Numbered from the stretch's first letter, positions 1 through 14,021 are shown. The stretch is 47,727 nucleotides of DNA from Photorhabdus khanii NC19 (GCF_000517265.1 NZ_AYSJ01000009.1:47623-95349), one strand, 5' to 3'. Notes: a model not told the origin generated them from the letters alone. Numbers and translations: made by a program.

Positions 1-531
1 TATCATCGTATCTCCTTCCCTGTCGCCAATACGTTCTTTTTTATCAACAATTTCCGGGCGTTCATCAATACTGACCCGATTTTTAATTTTGCCTCTTCTG
101 TCATAGCTACCATAACGTTTACGATAGGGTTTTCTGCCAATTCGCAGATGTTGCCATAAATCACCCCCCTCTATTTTATCTTTATAAATCAGTCTATAAA
201 TTGTCTCATGATGCAAAGATATCCCTTTATGTTGCTTTAAATAATCAGCCACCTGTTCAGGACTTAAGTCTTTCCAAATTAACCGTTTTATCCATTTTTT
301 TACTTCCGGCGTTATTTTCACGGCTTTCTTAGCAAAATGACGACGAGCCAATACCTTCAAATGAGCCTGTTCAGGGCAGTATGTCTGGACTTCTTGATTT
401 CTCTTCAATTCTCTGCTGATGGTCGACGGGCTTCGCTTAAGTGACTCAGCAATGAAACGCTGTGAAAAACCCGCTTTTTTTAAACTGGAAATCTGATATC
501 TTTCTGTCTCGGTCAGTTGTGTATAGGCCAT
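1..531 (-). CDS. IS30-family transposase, C-terminal part outside window
   Basis: Reading the minus strand from an ATG at 531 gives 177 uninterrupted codons to the window edge. The N-terminus (MAYTQLTETERYQISSLKKA) and the following helix-turn-helix segment (SQRFIAESLKRSPSTISREL) are typical of IS30 transposases, which recognise the element's ends with this domain. Further on are the family's HHETIYRLIY segment and a GDREGDT motif; its aspartate is the first residue of the DDE catalytic triad. The rest of the catalytic domain lies beyond base 1. No stop or frameshift is seen in the visible part, so the gene could be intact. It is a cut-and-paste type DNA transposase acting on its own element. 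Confidence 0.9.
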   Translation of the reverse strand, partial: MAYTQLTETERYQISSLKKAGFSQRFIAESLKRSPSTISRELKRNQEVQTYCPEQAHLKVLARRHFAKKAVKITPEVKKWIKRLIWKDLSPEQVADYLKQHKGISLHHETIYRLIYKDKIEGGDLWQHLRIGRKPYRKRYGSYDRRGKIKNRVSIDERPEIVDKKERIGDREGDTMI

Positions 532-620
532 AGTGCATTTTCCTGTGGCGGGAAAGGTGCCTACTATAGCAACTGACCGCCTTTCTGAAAAATTGCACTT
601 ATTAGTCGAATCCGCCAGAT
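1..620 (-). mobile_element. Partial IS30-family insertion sequence
   Basis: The transposase reading frame runs off the left edge of the window, so only the 5' part of the element is present. About 70-90 bp of non-coding DNA upstream of the transposase start (532 to about 620) should contain the element's end. I cannot place the terminal inverted repeat exactly because the other end is not visible. The right boundary is an estimate. Confidence 0.7.
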
Positions 621-753
621 ATAAATAATATGAATCATGGGTTGTTAGAGGCTGTAATGATCCTGTAATTTCTATTTTAATTAGAATTATTTTTTCAATA
701 AAATTGAAGTAGTTATACTAACTTACTAATGGTAATAATAATGAATTATATCA

Positions 754-1036
754 ATGAATTATATCGATGTTACAATTTCCACTAAGCCCACTGGGTGGGA
801 TATTTCTCTTTATTATATTATGTCTTTAGTTGTTTTTATCTCATTTTATTTTATAAAAAAGATTGTGGATAAAAAGCGTAATTATATTTGGTTATATACA
901 ACTATTTGTTGTTGGCCTTAATGAGCACCATGATTTTATATCGAAATTCATTAATTTAAATAGTGAAGAGATTAAAATAGGAAGTATGATATTCTCTATT
1001 TTATATGCTTTGGTTCTACCGAGAAAAGTTCGTTAA
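754..1036 (+). pseudogene. Frameshifted small membrane protein gene, unknown function
   Basis: From ATG 754 the frame codes for about 47 residues including one hydrophobic segment (ISLYYIMSLVVFISFYFI), then runs into a TAA near 922. The next frame continues without interruption from about 895 with YIQLFVVGLNEHHDFISKF and ends in LVLPRKVR followed by TAA at 1034-1036, directly before a terminator. Joining the two frames near 880-905 gives a protein of about 94 residues with two hydrophobic stretches. I therefore read it as one gene broken by a single-base change. No strong ribosome binding site is visible. I do not recognise the family. Its position tail-to-tail with a broken hcp gene would fit a leftover accessory gene, but that is inference. 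Confidence 0.5.
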
Positions 1037-1038
1037 TG

Positions 1039-1075
1039 AAACAAGGCGTGAAGTTAAAACGCCTTGTTTTGCTCT
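1039..1075. terminator. Bidirectional intrinsic terminator
   Basis: An AACAAGGCG / CGCCTTGTT stem with a loop of about 12 bases is followed by a T-rich run. It lies between the convergent small membrane gene and the hcp remnant and can serve both. Confidence 0.7.
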
Positions 1076-1076
1076 T

Positions 1077-1556
1077 TTAATAAATCCTGTCATCCCAAAT
1101 ACTATAACCACCAGTACCTGCGATAAGGTGATTCCAGGTAATGTTTGTATATTTTAACGAAATACTTTCCTGTGGTGGAAGCTCATTATGATTCAATGAG
1201 TGTGGATGTAACACACTTATTTCAGTGATTGTGGCACCAGTGATTTTTATATTGTAATAACGTTCTTGAGCACCATTTGAGTTAGTTCGGTAAAAATCAA
1301 TAGAGCATTCAAGAGACTCATTATCAGAAATAGCAACACCAAGTAATGGTGATGATTTGTCGATAGGTTTTTGAATAACAATGGGTTGATGTTCGACGTT
1401 TTGAGCTCATGTTATCGCGTGGCTTAAGCTATAAACTAATATTTGATCAAAGTGGTTTGCTTGATATTTATTACCAATAGAATCAACAGAAGAACATCCC
1501 GCTGATATTAATCCTTGTTTCTTTCCCTTTATCGTCATGTAAATCATGTCAGCCAT
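1077..1556 (-). pseudogene. hcp: Type VI secretion tube protein Hcp, interrupted by an in-frame TGA
   Basis: Minus-strand translation from ATG 1556 gives a 159-codon frame. It resembles Hcp (TssD), the ring protein that stacks into the inner tube of the type VI secretion system. The start (MADMIYMTIKGKKQG), the IQKPIDKSSPLLG segment and the C-terminal ITWNHLIAGTGGYSIWDD part fit the family and its usual length of 155-170 residues. Codon 50 (1407-1409) is TGA, where the flanking residues (SHAIT, then AQNVEHQP) suggest an original arginine codon CGA. A single C-to-T change would explain it. No other T6SS gene is visible nearby, so this was probably an orphan hcp. A sequencing error is possible. 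No SECIS-like reason for reading through the TGA is apparent. Confidence 0.75.
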
Positions 1557-1640
1557 ATTATATCCTTAGATTATATTTAAGTGATGTTTTACAGAAACAT
1601 TAGATAAATTACACTTTATTGGTTATAAATAACAGATAAA

Positions 1641-1673
1641 AAAGCGCTCATAGAGAATAAATATGAGCGCTTT
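1641..1673 (-). terminator. Terminator of the dnaA-dnaN-recF-gyrB cluster
   Basis: A perfect 12-bp stem (AAAGCGCTCATA / TATGAGCGCTTT) with a 9-base loop lies just after the gyrB stop. On the minus strand it is followed by a T run. Confidence 0.8.
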
Positions 1674-1694
1674 GGAGATTGTTAAGAATAGCAA

Positions 1695-5220
<3,526 letters not shown>

Positions 5221-5241
5221 ATACCTGAAATGTAAATCCTG

Positions 5242-6342
5242 TTACAGGCGCATTGGCATCACGACATAAGCCGCATTGTGGCTGGCACAGTCTTCTATCT
5301 GAACACTGGAAATAGCGTCGGTCAGCAGTAAACGAACCTCTTCACATCTTAATGTGTTGAGTACGTCCAAAACATAACTGACATTAAAGCCTATTTCCAT
5401 TTCAGTACCTTGATAGCTGACATCGACAATCTCTTCGGCTTCTTCCTGTTCGGGGTTATTTGCTGTGATTTTTAGCTGGTTCTCACTAAAATAGAGGCGA
5501 ACTCCGCGGAATTTCTCATTAGAGAGAATTGCCGCGCGTGAAAAAGCCTGTTTCAACATATCGCAACTGGCTTCCAGGGTTTTATCTGGGTTCTTCGGTA
5601 ATACGCGGCGATAATCAGGGAAGCGCCCATCTACCAGTTTAGAGGTGAAAATAAAGTCGCCAACGTGGGCACGAATATTGTTACTGCCGATTTGTAACTG
5701 TAACGGCGTATCGCCACCATCCAGCAATCTCATCAGTTCGATAACGCCTTTACGTGGCACGATCACCGAATGGGAAGGCAGATTTTGACCAATTCCCATA
5801 GAGCAGACTGCCAGACGGTGACCATCCGTTGCCACTGTCCGCAATTCTTCGCTTTCGGTTTCAAACAACATACCGTTGAGGTAATAGCGGACATCCTGAT
5901 GAGCCATTGAGAATTGCGTCGATTCAATAAGACGTTTTAGTGTGGCTTGTGGCAGCGAAAATTCCACTTCACTTTGCCAGTCATCAAGATTTGGAAAATC
6001 AGCAGCGGGCAATGTAGAAAGCGAAAAACGGCTACGGCCGGAGCGTACCAGCAGGCGGTCTCCATCCAGTTCCACACTGATTTCAGCTCCATCCGGCAAA
6101 CCGCGCCAGATATCAAAGAATTTACGTGCTGGTACAGTGGTTGCACCTTCTTCATGTGGCAATGAAAGCGCGACACGCGCCATCATTTCCATTTCTAAAT
6201 CTGTGCCGGTCAGCAATAGAGAACCTTCCGTGACCTGTAGTAATAAATTACCCAGAATCGGTAGAGTAGGGCGCCCACCCAGTGGGTTACTGACTTGTTG
6301 CAGTGGTTTTAACAATTGCTCACGTTCGATGATAAATTTCAT
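5242..6342 (-). CDS. dnaN: DNA polymerase III beta sliding clamp
   Basis: DnaN is the ring-shaped homodimeric clamp that tethers DNA polymerase III and many repair proteins to DNA. The 366-residue product is exactly the usual length of three clamp domains. It begins MKFIIEREQLLKPLQQVSNP and ends in YVVMPMRL, the C-terminal signature near the partner-binding pocket. It starts 4 bp after the dnaA stop, so the two are probably translationally coupled. It is followed after 21 bp by recF. No unusual residues are visible. Confidence 0.98.
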   Translation of the reverse strand: MKFIIEREQLLKPLQQVSNPLGGRPTLPILGNLLLQVTEGSLLLTGTDLEMEMMARVALSLPHEEGATTVPARKFFDIWRGLPDGAEISVELDGDRLLVRSGRSRFSLSTLPAADFPNLDDWQSEVEFSLPQATLKRLIESTQFSMAHQDVRYYLNGMLFETESEELRTVATDGHRLAVCSMGIGQNLPSHSVIVPRKGVIELMRLLDGGDTPLQLQIGSNNIRAHVGDFIFTSKLVDGRFPDYRRVLPKNPDKTLEASCDMLKQAFSRAAILSNEKFRGVRLYFSENQLKITANNPEQEEAEEIVDVSYQGTEMEIGFNVSYVLDVLNTLRCEEVRLLLTDAISSVQIEDCASHNAAYVVMPMRL

Positions 6343-6346
6343 AGCG

Positions 6347-7735
6347 CTAGGAAGACAATGTTCTGATTAAGTTAGAAAAATCCTCTTTGATGTCATGACT
6401 TTCTTCGCGCAGTTGCTCGATTTTACGACAAGCGTGCAGCACGGTTGTATGGTCACGTCCACCAAAGGCATCCCCGATTTCAGGCAAGCTGTGATTGGTT
6501 AACTCTTTTGCCAGCGCCATTGCCATTTGCCTTGGTCGGGCAACGGAACGGGAGCGCCGTTTGGAAAGTAAATCGGCCACCTTGATTTTATAATACTCAG
6601 CGACTGTTTTCTGAATATTATCAATGGTAACCAGTTTTTCTTGCAGTGCTAACAAGTCACGTAATGCTTCACGTACAAAATCAATAGTAATCGCCCGGCC
6701 GGTAAAATTGGCATTCGCTATTACCCTGTTCAATGCGCCTTCAAGCTCGCGGACATTAGAACGCAGGCGTTTGGCTATAAAGAAAGCGACTTCTCCCGGC
6801 AGCTGGATTTCGTTTTCGTCCGCTTTTTTCATCAAAATAGCGACACGAGTCTCCAGTTCCGGTGGTTCAATAGCAACGGTTAGCCCCCAGCCAAAACGGG
6901 ATTTTAACCGATCTTCTACCCCATTGATCTCTTTTGGATAGCGATCTGATGTCAGAATAATCTGTTGATTACCTTCCAGTAATGCGTTGAACGTATGAAA
7001 GAACTCTTCCTGAGAACGCTCTTTATTGGCAAAAAACTGAATATCATCGATCAGTAATGCATCGACAGAGCGGTAATAGCGTTTGAACTCTTCTATTGCA
7101 TTGTTTTGTAATGCTTTGACCATATCCTGAACAAAACGTTCAGAATGCATATAAACCACCTTGGCGTTTGCCTTACGTGCCATAATACTGTTACCTACGG
7201 CATGTAATAAGTGGGTTTTACCCAAACCTGTACCGCCATAAAGGAATAGTGGATTGTAGGCACCACCCGGGTTATCGGCTACCTGTCTTGCGGCAGCGCG
7301 GGCAAGCTGGTTGGATTTACCTTCAACAAAGTTATCAAAAGTATGTTTGGGATTAACATTAGAGCGATAAGACAGCTCTGGTTGTACCGCAGTGTTATCC
7401 CAACTGGGACGTACTGATGCGTTCTGTGGTGCAGGTGTAACCGGTGTATGAGCAACAACCCTCTGTGGTGGGCTGTCGTTTTGGGAAACAGGTTTATTGC
7501 CAACTTCGAAACGTAATAACGGTACTTCTGCCCCACAAAAGTCATTCAACAACCCATTGATATTGTTGATATACTTTTCTCTTACCCAATCCAGAACAAA
7601 CCGATTTGGGGCATAAAGTGCCAGAGTGTTACCACTTAGCTCTGCCTGAAGGGGGCGTATCCACATACTGAATTCTGTGGCAGGTAATTCATCCTGCAAT
7701 CGGGCAAGACATTGCTGCCAAAGCGAAAGTGACAC
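6347..7735 (-). CDS. dnaA: Chromosomal replication initiator DnaA
   Basis: DnaA is the AAA+ ATPase that binds 9-bp DnaA boxes, melts oriC and recruits DnaB. The 462-residue product has the N-terminal helicase-binding domain ([20 protein letters not shown]) and a variable linker around residues 85-125. The AAA+ core has Walker [17 protein letters not shown] and Walker [21 protein letters not shown]. The C-terminal DNA-binding domain IV carries [14 protein letters not shown] and [16 protein letters not shown]. It is the first gene of the dnaA-dnaN-recF-gyrB cluster. Upstream is a long region containing consensus DnaA boxes and many GATC sites, so autoregulation by DnaA and Dam/SeqA timing is likely, as in E. 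coli. Confidence 0.98.
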   Translation of the reverse strand: MSLSLWQQCLARLQDELPATEFSMWIRPLQAELSGNTLALYAPNRFVLDWVREKYINNINGLLNDFCGAEVPLLRFEVGNKPVSQNDSPPQRVVAHTPVTPAPQNASVRPSWDNTAVQPELSYRSNVNPKHTFDNFVEGKSNQLARAAARQVADNPGGAYNPLFLYGGTGLGKTHLLHAVGNSIMARKANAKVVYMHSERFVQDMVKALQNNAIEEFKRYYRSVDALLIDDIQFFANKERSQEEFFHTFNALLEGNQQIILTSDRYPKEINGVEDRLKSRFGWGLTVAIEPPELETRVAILMKKADENEIQLPGEVAFFIAKRLRSNVRELEGALNRVIANANFTGRAITIDFVREALRDLLALQEKLVTIDNIQKTVAEYYKIKVADLLSKRRSRSVARPRQMAMALAKELTNHSLPEIGDAFGGRDHTTVLHACRKIEQLREESHDIKEDFSNLIRTLSS

Positions 7736-8567
<832 letters not shown>

Positions 8568-8583
8568 TAAAGCTAACCATCTA

Positions 8584-8943
8584 GTGGTTACGCTCGCTTT
8601 TCCGAGGGAGTTACGCTTGTTAACTCCCAAGCATTTCACGTATGTTTTCCAGCAACCCCAACGGGCAAGTTCGCCAGAGATTACTATCCTTGGTCGCCTT
8701 AATGAGCTGGGGCATCCCCGCATCGGTCTTACTATAGCCAAAAAAAATGTTAAACGTGCTCATGAGCGTAACCGGATTAAGCGGTTGGCCCGTGAAAGTT
8801 TTCGTTTGAACCAACATAATTTGCCTCCTATGGATTTTGTGGTATTGGTTAAGAAAGGGGTTGCTGAGCTTGATAACCGTGCGTTAACGGAAGCTTTGGG
8901 TAAATTATGGCGTCGTCACTGTCGCTTGGCTCGCGCTTCCTGA
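8584..8943 (+). CDS. rnpA: Ribonuclease P protein component
   Basis: RnpA is the protein cofactor of RNase P, which removes 5' leaders from pre-tRNA. The start is GTG at 8584, giving [19 protein letters not shown]. coli rnpA also begins with GTG. The 119-residue product contains the RNR signature region [20 protein letters not shown], which contacts the RNA subunit, and ends in [12 protein letters not shown]. Its last 37 bp overlap the start of yidD, so the two are translationally linked. No anomalies. Confidence 0.97.
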   Translation: MVTLAFPRELRLLTPKHFTYVFQQPQRASSPEITILGRLNELGHPRIGLTIAKKNVKRAHERNRIKRLARESFRLNQHNLPPMDFVVLVKKGVAELDNRALTEALGKLWRRHCRLARAS

Positions 8944-9167
8944 TTGCATTAATCCGGGGATACCAGTTAGTGATAAGTCCACTGCTGGGGCCTCGTTGTC
9001 GTTTCAATCCTACGTGCTCTCACTATGGAATTGAGGCGCTACGCAGGTTTGGGATGATAAAAGGCGGTTGGTTAACGGTGAAACGCATATTAAAATGCCA
9101 CCCTTTACACGAAGGTGGTGATGATCCTGTCCCACCTGAAAAAAACAACGATAACAGAGAACACTAA
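8907..9167 (+). CDS. yidD: Membrane protein insertion efficiency factor YidD
   Basis: YidD is a small, membrane-associated protein that assists YidC-dependent insertion of inner-membrane proteins. The 86-residue product has an N-terminal amphipathic/hydrophobic segment ([20 protein letters not shown]) and the conserved cysteine-containing core [19 protein letters not shown], followed by [19 protein letters not shown]. coli YidD has 85 residues. It overlaps the 3' end of rnpA by 37 bp in another frame and lies 2 bp before yidC. Confidence 0.96.
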   Translation: MASSLSLGSRFLIALIRGYQLVISPLLGPRCRFNPTCSHYGIEALRRFGMIKGGWLTVKRILKCHPLHEGGDDPVPPEKNNDNREH

Positions 9168-9169
9168 CG

Positions 9170-10810
9170 ATGGATTCGCAACGTAATCTTCTTCTCATCG
9201 CTTTGCTGTTCGTTTCTTTCTTGGTCTGGCAAGCATGGGAAGCAGATAAAAATCCGCAACCAACTACAGTACAGGCCACGCAACAAACGGATATGCCTAG
9301 CAGTGAGAATCAGGCAGTGCCAGGCAGTGGAAAAGGTAAACTGATCACGGTTAAAACTGATGTGCTCTCTTTGACCATCAATACTCGTGGCGGTGATATT
9401 GAAGAGGCTGACCTGTTAGCCCATCCTGATACCCTGGGTTCAAGCAACCCATTCAAATTACTGGAAACAACATCTGCTTTCACTTATCAGGCGCAAAGTG
9501 GGTTGACTGGTAAAGATGGCCCGGATAACCCGACAAATAGTGAGCGCCCGCTGTATACCGCAGCACAGGATAGCTATGTATTGGCTGATGGGCAGGATGA
9601 ATTACGAATCCCAATGAATTTCGTCGCTAAAGATGGTGTTGCTTATGTCAAAACGTTTGTTTTGAAACGTGGTGCATACGCGATTAGTGTGGATTACCGC
9701 ATTCATAACACGACAGAAAACCCGTTGCAGATGACCTTTTTTGGTCAACTGAAACAGAGTGTTGAATTGCCGAAACATCGTGATACCGGCAGCAATAACT
9801 TTGCATTGCATACTTACCGTGGTGCGGCTTACTCTTCAGACGAAACTAAATATAAAAAATACAGCTTTAGCGATATTGAAAGTGAACCGTTATCCGTCGC
9901 TACCAAAGGTGGTTGGATTGCCATGTTGCAGCAATATTTTGCTACGGCTTGGGTTCCCGCTGCGAATGAAACCAGCACCTTCTATACTGCCGCGTTAGGT
10001 AAAGAGATGGCTGCGATTGGTTATAAAAGTGCGCCAATCTCTGTTGCGGCTAACAGTGAAAAAACGATCTCTTCTACGCTGTGGATTGGCCCGGAAATTC
10101 AAGATGAAATGGCCGCAGTAGCTCCTCATCTGGATCTGTCCGTGGACTATGGCTGGTTGTGGTTTATTTCTCAGCCGTTATTTAAGCTGTTGAAATTCCT
10201 GCATGGTTTCATCGGTAACTGGGGCTTCTCCATTATCGTTATTACCTTTATCGTGCGTGGTATCATGTACCCGCTGACCAAAGCGCAATACACTTCAATG
10301 GCGAAAATGCGCCTGTTGCAGCCTAAATTAGCGGCTATGCGTGAGCGTATTGGTGATGATAAACAGCGCATGAGCCAGGAAATGATGGCGTTGTATAAAG
10401 CAGAGAAAGTGAACCCATTGGGGGGTTGTTTGCCTCTGCTGATCCAGATGCCAATCTTCCTTGCTCTGTATTACATGCTGATGGGCTCTGTTGAATTGCG
10501 TCATGCGCCATTTGCTGGCTGGATCAATGATTTGTCTGCACAAGATCCTTATTACATCCTGCCATTGCTGATGGGTGTGACGATGTTCGTCATTCAGAAA
10601 ATGTCTCCGACGACCATCACTGATCCGATGCAGCAGAAGATTATGACTTACATGCCTGTCATGTTTACCATATTCTTCCTGTGGTTCCCGTCAGGTCTGG
10701 TTCTGTACTACATCGTCAGCAACCTGGTGACCATTATTCAGCAGCAGTTGATTTATCGTGGGCTGGAAAAACGTGGTCTGCATAGCCGTGAGAAAAAGCC
10801 GGCGAAATAA
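9170..10810 (+). CDS. yidC: Membrane protein insertase YidC
   Basis: YidC (Oxa1/Alb3 family) inserts and folds inner-membrane proteins, alone or with SecYEG. The 546-residue product has the N-terminal signal-anchor ([20 protein letters not shown]) and a periplasmic beta-sandwich of about residues 60-340. The five-helix insertase core begins around residue 345 ([20 protein letters not shown]). The conserved arginine in that helix is the hydrophilic-groove residue of the family. The C-terminal tail is basic (SREKKPAK). E. coli YidC is 548 residues. It is the last gene of rpmH-rnpA-yidD-yidC and is followed by a hairpin terminator before mnmE. Confidence 0.98.
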   Translation: MDSQRNLLLIALLFVSFLVWQAWEADKNPQPTTVQATQQTDMPSSENQAVPGSGKGKLITVKTDVLSLTINTRGGDIEEADLLAHPDTLGSSNPFKLLETTSAFTYQAQSGLTGKDGPDNPTNSERPLYTAAQDSYVLADGQDELRIPMNFVAKDGVAYVKTFVLKRGAYAISVDYRIHNTTENPLQMTFFGQLKQSVELPKHRDTGSNNFALHTYRGAAYSSDETKYKKYSFSDIESEPLSVATKGGWIAMLQQYFATAWVPAANETSTFYTAALGKEMAAIGYKSAPISVAANSEKTISSTLWIGPEIQDEMAAVAPHLDLSVDYGWLWFISQPLFKLLKFLHGFIGNWGFSIIVITFIVRGIMYPLTKAQYTSMAKMRLLQPKLAAMRERIGDDKQRMSQEMMALYKAEKVNPLGGCLPLLIQMPIFLALYYMLMGSVELRHAPFAGWINDLSAQDPYYILPLLMGVTMFVIQKMSPTTITDPMQQKIMTYMPVMFTIFFLWFPSGLVLYYIVSNLVTIIQQQLIYRGLEKRGLHSREKKPAK

Positions 10811-10853
10811 AATATAGCTTCAGTCAGAACGCGTTCTGGTAGTTATAACAGAA

Positions 10854-10880
10854 AAGGCGGTCATTGGCCGCCTTAACTAT
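10854..10880 (+). terminator. Terminator after yidC
   Basis: An AAGGCGG / CCGCCTT stem with a 7-base loop lies between yidC and mnmE. The T-run after it is poor, so termination may be partial. A perfect 14-bp palindrome (CAGAACGCGTTCTG) lies just upstream at about 10824-10837. Confidence 0.5.
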
Positions 10881-10909
10881 TTGAGCTAAAAAGTAAAAGA
10901 GAGATAACC

Positions 10910-12274
10910 ATGAATACCACTGATACGATTGTCGCTCAGGCTACCCCACCAGGACGGGGCGGTGTTGGCATTTTACGCGTTTCCGGCCAGAAGGCAGTAC
11001 AAGTGGCTGAGGTGGTATTAGGGAAAATACCCAAACCCCGTTATGCAGATTATCTGCCATTTCGTGATGCAGATGGCAGTGTGCTTGATCAGGGGATTGC
11101 TCTTTATTTTCCTGGTCCCAATTCCTTTACTGGGGAAGATGTACTGGAGCTTCAAGGGCATGGTGGACCGGTTATTCTCGATTTACTGCTGAAACGTATT
11201 CTGACTTTGCCTGGTGTGAGAATCGCTAATCCTGGTGAATTTTCTGAACGTGCTTTTCTTAATGACAAACTGGATTTGGCTCAGGCGGAGGCCATTGCTG
11301 ACCTGATTGATGCCAGTTCGGAGCAGGCTGCCCGTTCAGCGATGAATTCCTTACAGGGTGCCTTTTCTGCTCAGATTCATCAGATGGTGGAAGCACTTAC
11401 TCACTTGCGAATCTATGTGGAAGCCGCTATTGATTTTCCAGATGAAGAGATCGACTTTCTTTCTGATGGAAAAATCGAAGCCAATCTGGATAAAGTGATG
11501 GTTGAACTTGAGCGTGTACGTTCTCAGGCTCGTCAGGGTAGCCTTTTGCGTGAAGGGATGAAAGTGGTTATCGCTGGTCGTCCTAATGCGGGGAAATCCA
11601 GTCTACTTAATGCTCTGGCAGGCCGTGAAGCGGCAATTGTGACAGATATTGCAGGTACAACCCGCGATGTGCTGCGTGAACATATCCATATTGACGGTAT
11701 GCCGTTACATATCATTGATACTGCGGGGCTGCGTGAAGCCAGTGACGAAGTGGAACGTATTGGTATTGAGCGGGCATGGCAGGAAATTGAACAGGCTGAT
11801 CGCGTACTGTTTATGGTGGACAGTACGACAACCGATGCGGTTGAACCGGTGGAAATCTGGCCTGAATTTATGGCTCGTCTGCCTGAATCACTTCCTATCA
11901 CCGTCGTTCGTAATAAAACGGATATGACCGATGAAAAGGTGGATATTACTAAAGTAAGTGGTTACTCACTAATCCGTCTTTCTGCCCGTAGTGGTGAAGG
12001 AATAGATTTACTGCGCGATCATCTGAAAGAAACGATGGGTTTCAACAGCAATACGGAAGGTGGCTTTTTGGCTCGCCGTCGCCATTTACAGGCATTAAAT
12101 ACGGCGGCAGAGCATCTGCAACAAGGCCATGAACAGCTTGTGGTTGTTCGCTCAGGTGAATTGCTGGCGGAAGAGCTACGTTTGGCACAACAGGCATTGA
12201 GCGAGATCACCGGTGAGTTTACTTCTGATGATCTGTTGGGCAGGATTTTTTCGAGTTTTTGTATTGGGAAGTGA
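10910..12274 (+). CDS. mnmE: tRNA modification GTPase MnmE (TrmE)
   Basis: MnmE works with MnmG to modify U34 of certain tRNAs to carboxymethylaminomethyl-uridine. The 454-residue product has the N-terminal folate-binding domain (starting [20 protein letters not shown]). A GTPase domain is inserted in the helical domain: G1 [16 protein letters not shown] near residue 223, G2/switch [10 protein letters not shown]3 DTAGLREA and G4 NKTD. The C-terminal FCIGK carries the essential cysteine. Length and motifs match E. coli (454 residues). An AGAGAG ribosome binding site precedes the ATG. mnmE commonly follows yidC in Enterobacterales. Confidence 0.98.
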   Translation: MNTTDTIVAQATPPGRGGVGILRVSGQKAVQVAEVVLGKIPKPRYADYLPFRDADGSVLDQGIALYFPGPNSFTGEDVLELQGHGGPVILDLLLKRILTLPGVRIANPGEFSERAFLNDKLDLAQAEAIADLIDASSEQAARSAMNSLQGAFSAQIHQMVEALTHLRIYVEAAIDFPDEEIDFLSDGKIEANLDKVMVELERVRSQARQGSLLREGMKVVIAGRPNAGKSSLLNALAGREAAIVTDIAGTTRDVLREHIHIDGMPLHIIDTAGLREASDEVERIGIERAWQEIEQADRVLFMVDSTTTDAVEPVEIWPEFMARLPESLPITVVRNKTDMTDEKVDITKVSGYSLIRLSARSGEGIDLLRDHLKETMGFNSNTEGGFLARRRHLQALNTAAEHLQQGHEQLVVVRSGELLAEELRLAQQALSEITGEFTSDDLLGRIFSSFCIGK

Positions 12275-12299
12275 ATGGGTAAAATTAGTTTAACGGTTT

Positions 12300-12335
12300 T
12301 AGCGTGTAAAATTTGATTTACCTGCTATAGCGTGT
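12300..12335 (+). promoter_or_regulatory. Direct repeats upstream of hipBA, possible HipB operator
   Basis: TAGCGTGT occurs twice (12300-12307 and 12328-12335), spaced 28 bp start to start, that is nearly three helical turns, just upstream of hipB. HipB-type antitoxins repress their own promoter by binding repeated sites. These repeats differ from the TATCC/GGATA palindromes of E. coli, so the assignment is inference. Confidence 0.35.
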
Positions 12336-12373
12336 GACAATGAGGTTAACTGCTCAAATTGGTTGATCCTGAT

Positions 12374-12655
12374 ATGAAAGTAACTAACTCGAAACAGCTC
12401 AGTGCATATTTAAAAGATGTCAGGCGCACTCAAAAGCTTTCCCAAGGTAAAGTGGCAAGCAAAGTGGGTATTCGTCAGGACACAGTATCAAGCTTTGAGC
12501 AGCACCCAGATTCTACCAAGTTGGAGACCTTCTTTAAGATTCTGTCGGCGTTGAATTTAGAACTCGATATCCGGCCAAGAAACTCTACTGAGATAAATTC
12601 GTCAGTGGAAGATGACCGCACAGTGTCAGACCGAGTGTGGAAAGAGGAGTGGTAA
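12374..12655 (+). CDS. hipB: HipB-like antitoxin, XRE-family regulator
   Basis: HipB neutralises the HipA kinase and represses the operon. The 93-residue product from ATG 12374 contains an XRE helix-turn-helix (about residues 10-60: LSAYLKDVRRTQKLSQGKVA, VGIRQDTVSSFE). It has the FFKILSALNLEL segment seen in E. coli HipB (88 residues) and ends with the Trp-containing tail KEEW. The C-terminal Trp is the residue that inserts into HipA in the E. coli complex. An in-frame TTG at 12359 would add five residues and is a less likely start. The stop overlaps the hipA start (TAATG), so the genes are coupled. Confidence 0.9.
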   Translation: MKVTNSKQLSAYLKDVRRTQKLSQGKVASKVGIRQDTVSSFEQHPDSTKLETFFKILSALNLELDIRPRNSTEINSSVEDDRTVSDRVWKEEW

Positions 12656-13974
12656 TGGCAGCGTTGGATGTCTACATGAACGGCTACCGAGTTGGAGTAT
12701 TCACTAAAACCAATACCGGTGCCCATCACTTCAAATATGATGTGGCTTGGCTTAAATTACCAGGCAGCCGTCCCATTTCACTGTCTATGCCGCTGCGCCA
12801 CCAGGCCTACCAAGGTGACGAGGTATATAACTTTTTCGATAATTTGCTGCCGGATAACCCGGAAGTCAGAAGACGAATCGTTGCCAGGTACAATGCAGAA
12901 TCAACACAACCTTTTGATCTGCTGGCTAAAGTGGGCCAAGACAGTGTTGGGGCTTTGCAACTGGTACAACAAGGCACTCCCGCCAATGATATCAAGAAGA
13001 TTGAATACAAGCCCTTGTCTGAGGCGGAACTGGAGAAAGTGCTGACCGGCTATCAGGATGATGCGCCATTGGGGATGATCGAAGGCGAGGAAGATTTTCG
13101 CATATCCATTGCTGGCGCACAGGAAAAAACAGCGCTTTTAGATATTGATGGACATTGGTATTTACCGTTAAATGCCACGCCGACAACACACATCATCAAA
13201 CTTCCCATCGGCAAAATTGAGAGTCATTCATACTCCATTGATATGTCTGACAGTGTGGAAAATGAATATCTATGCATGTTGATTGCGAGGGAGTTTGGGC
13301 TGTCTGCTCCTCACTGTTTAATGATGAAAGTGGGAGGGATAAAAGCACTGGCAGTAGAACGATTTGATCGCAGGTATTCATCTGACAACAGTTGGATTAT
13401 GCGACTGCCTCAGGAAGACTTTTGTCAAACCTTGAACGTGCCTTCAGTGAAAAAATATGAGAGCCATGGTGGTCCAGGGATTACCGAGATCATGTCCTAC
13501 CTCTTGGGCTCGGTTAATGCTCAATTTGACCGTTATGTGTTTATGAAGGCTCAGGTGTTGTTTTGGTTATTGGCTGCGACAGACGGCCATGCAAAAAACT
13601 TTTCACTGTTTATCGAGGCTGAGGGGAGTTATCGGCTAACGCCTTTTTATGACATCCTTTCCATGTATCCTGTATTCGGAGGCAGAGGGCTTCATCCCCG
13701 AGATGCCAAATTGGCAATGGGGCTAACGGGGACAAAAGGTAAGAAGTACAAAATAGAGCAGATATTTCCAAGACATTTCTTTCAAACAGCCAAGGCTGTT
13801 GGGTTTGATAAGGATGCTATGGCAAGAATTCTTATTGAGTATGCTGAGACTGTTGATACAGTTATCATGGATGTCAAAAACCAGTTGCCAGCAGATTTCC
13901 CTGCCCATATCAGTGACTCGATATTGGGAGGACTGCAAGTCAGAGCTAAACGTCTGGTAATTGGATGGGATTAA
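12655..13974 (+). CDS. hipA: HipA-like serine/threonine kinase toxin
   Basis: HipA kinases phosphorylate glutamyl-tRNA synthetase, halting translation and causing growth arrest and persistence. ATG 12655 with GAGGAG upstream gives 439 residues against 440 in E. coli; an in-frame ATG at 12637 would lie inside hipB. Visible features are the ATP-loop SIAGAQEKTALL (residues 151-162), whose serine matches the autophosphorylated Ser150 of E. coli. The catalytic ATDGHAKNFS (Asp310) and metal-binding FYDIL (Asp333) are also present. All key residues are kept, so it looks active. By eye it is close to the canonical hipA along its whole length. It is transcribed with hipB and terminated by a hairpin at 14022. 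Confidence 0.93.
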   Translation: MAALDVYMNGYRVGVFTKTNTGAHHFKYDVAWLKLPGSRPISLSMPLRHQAYQGDEVYNFFDNLLPDNPEVRRRIVARYNAESTQPFDLLAKVGQDSVGALQLVQQGTPANDIKKIEYKPLSEAELEKVLTGYQDDAPLGMIEGEEDFRISIAGAQEKTALLDIDGHWYLPLNATPTTHIIKLPIGKIESHSYSIDMSDSVENEYLCMLIAREFGLSAPHCLMMKVGGIKALAVERFDRRYSSDNSWIMRLPQEDFCQTLNVPSVKKYESHGGPGITEIMSYLLGSVNAQFDRYVFMKAQVLFWLLAATDGHAKNFSLFIEAEGSYRLTPFYDILSMYPVFGGRGLHPRDAKLAMGLTGTKGKKYKIEQIFPRHFFQTAKAVGFDKDAMARILIEYAETVDTVIMDVKNQLPADFPAHISDSILGGLQVRAKRLVIGWD

Positions 13975-14021
13975 CATTCTCGTCATCAATATTGTCTACT
14001 GTAGATGAAGCACAGAAATAA

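Noticed and set aside
1407-1409. TGA in hcp as another selenocysteine codon
   Set aside because: Hcp has no cysteine or selenocysteine at this place, the position fits an arginine codon, and I see no SECIS-like hairpin.
5942-6370. 142-codon plus-strand ORF across dnaN, and similar long antisense frames over dnaA, mnmE, rph and gyrB
   Set aside because: They are shadows of strongly conserved genes on the other strand and have no recognisable protein features.
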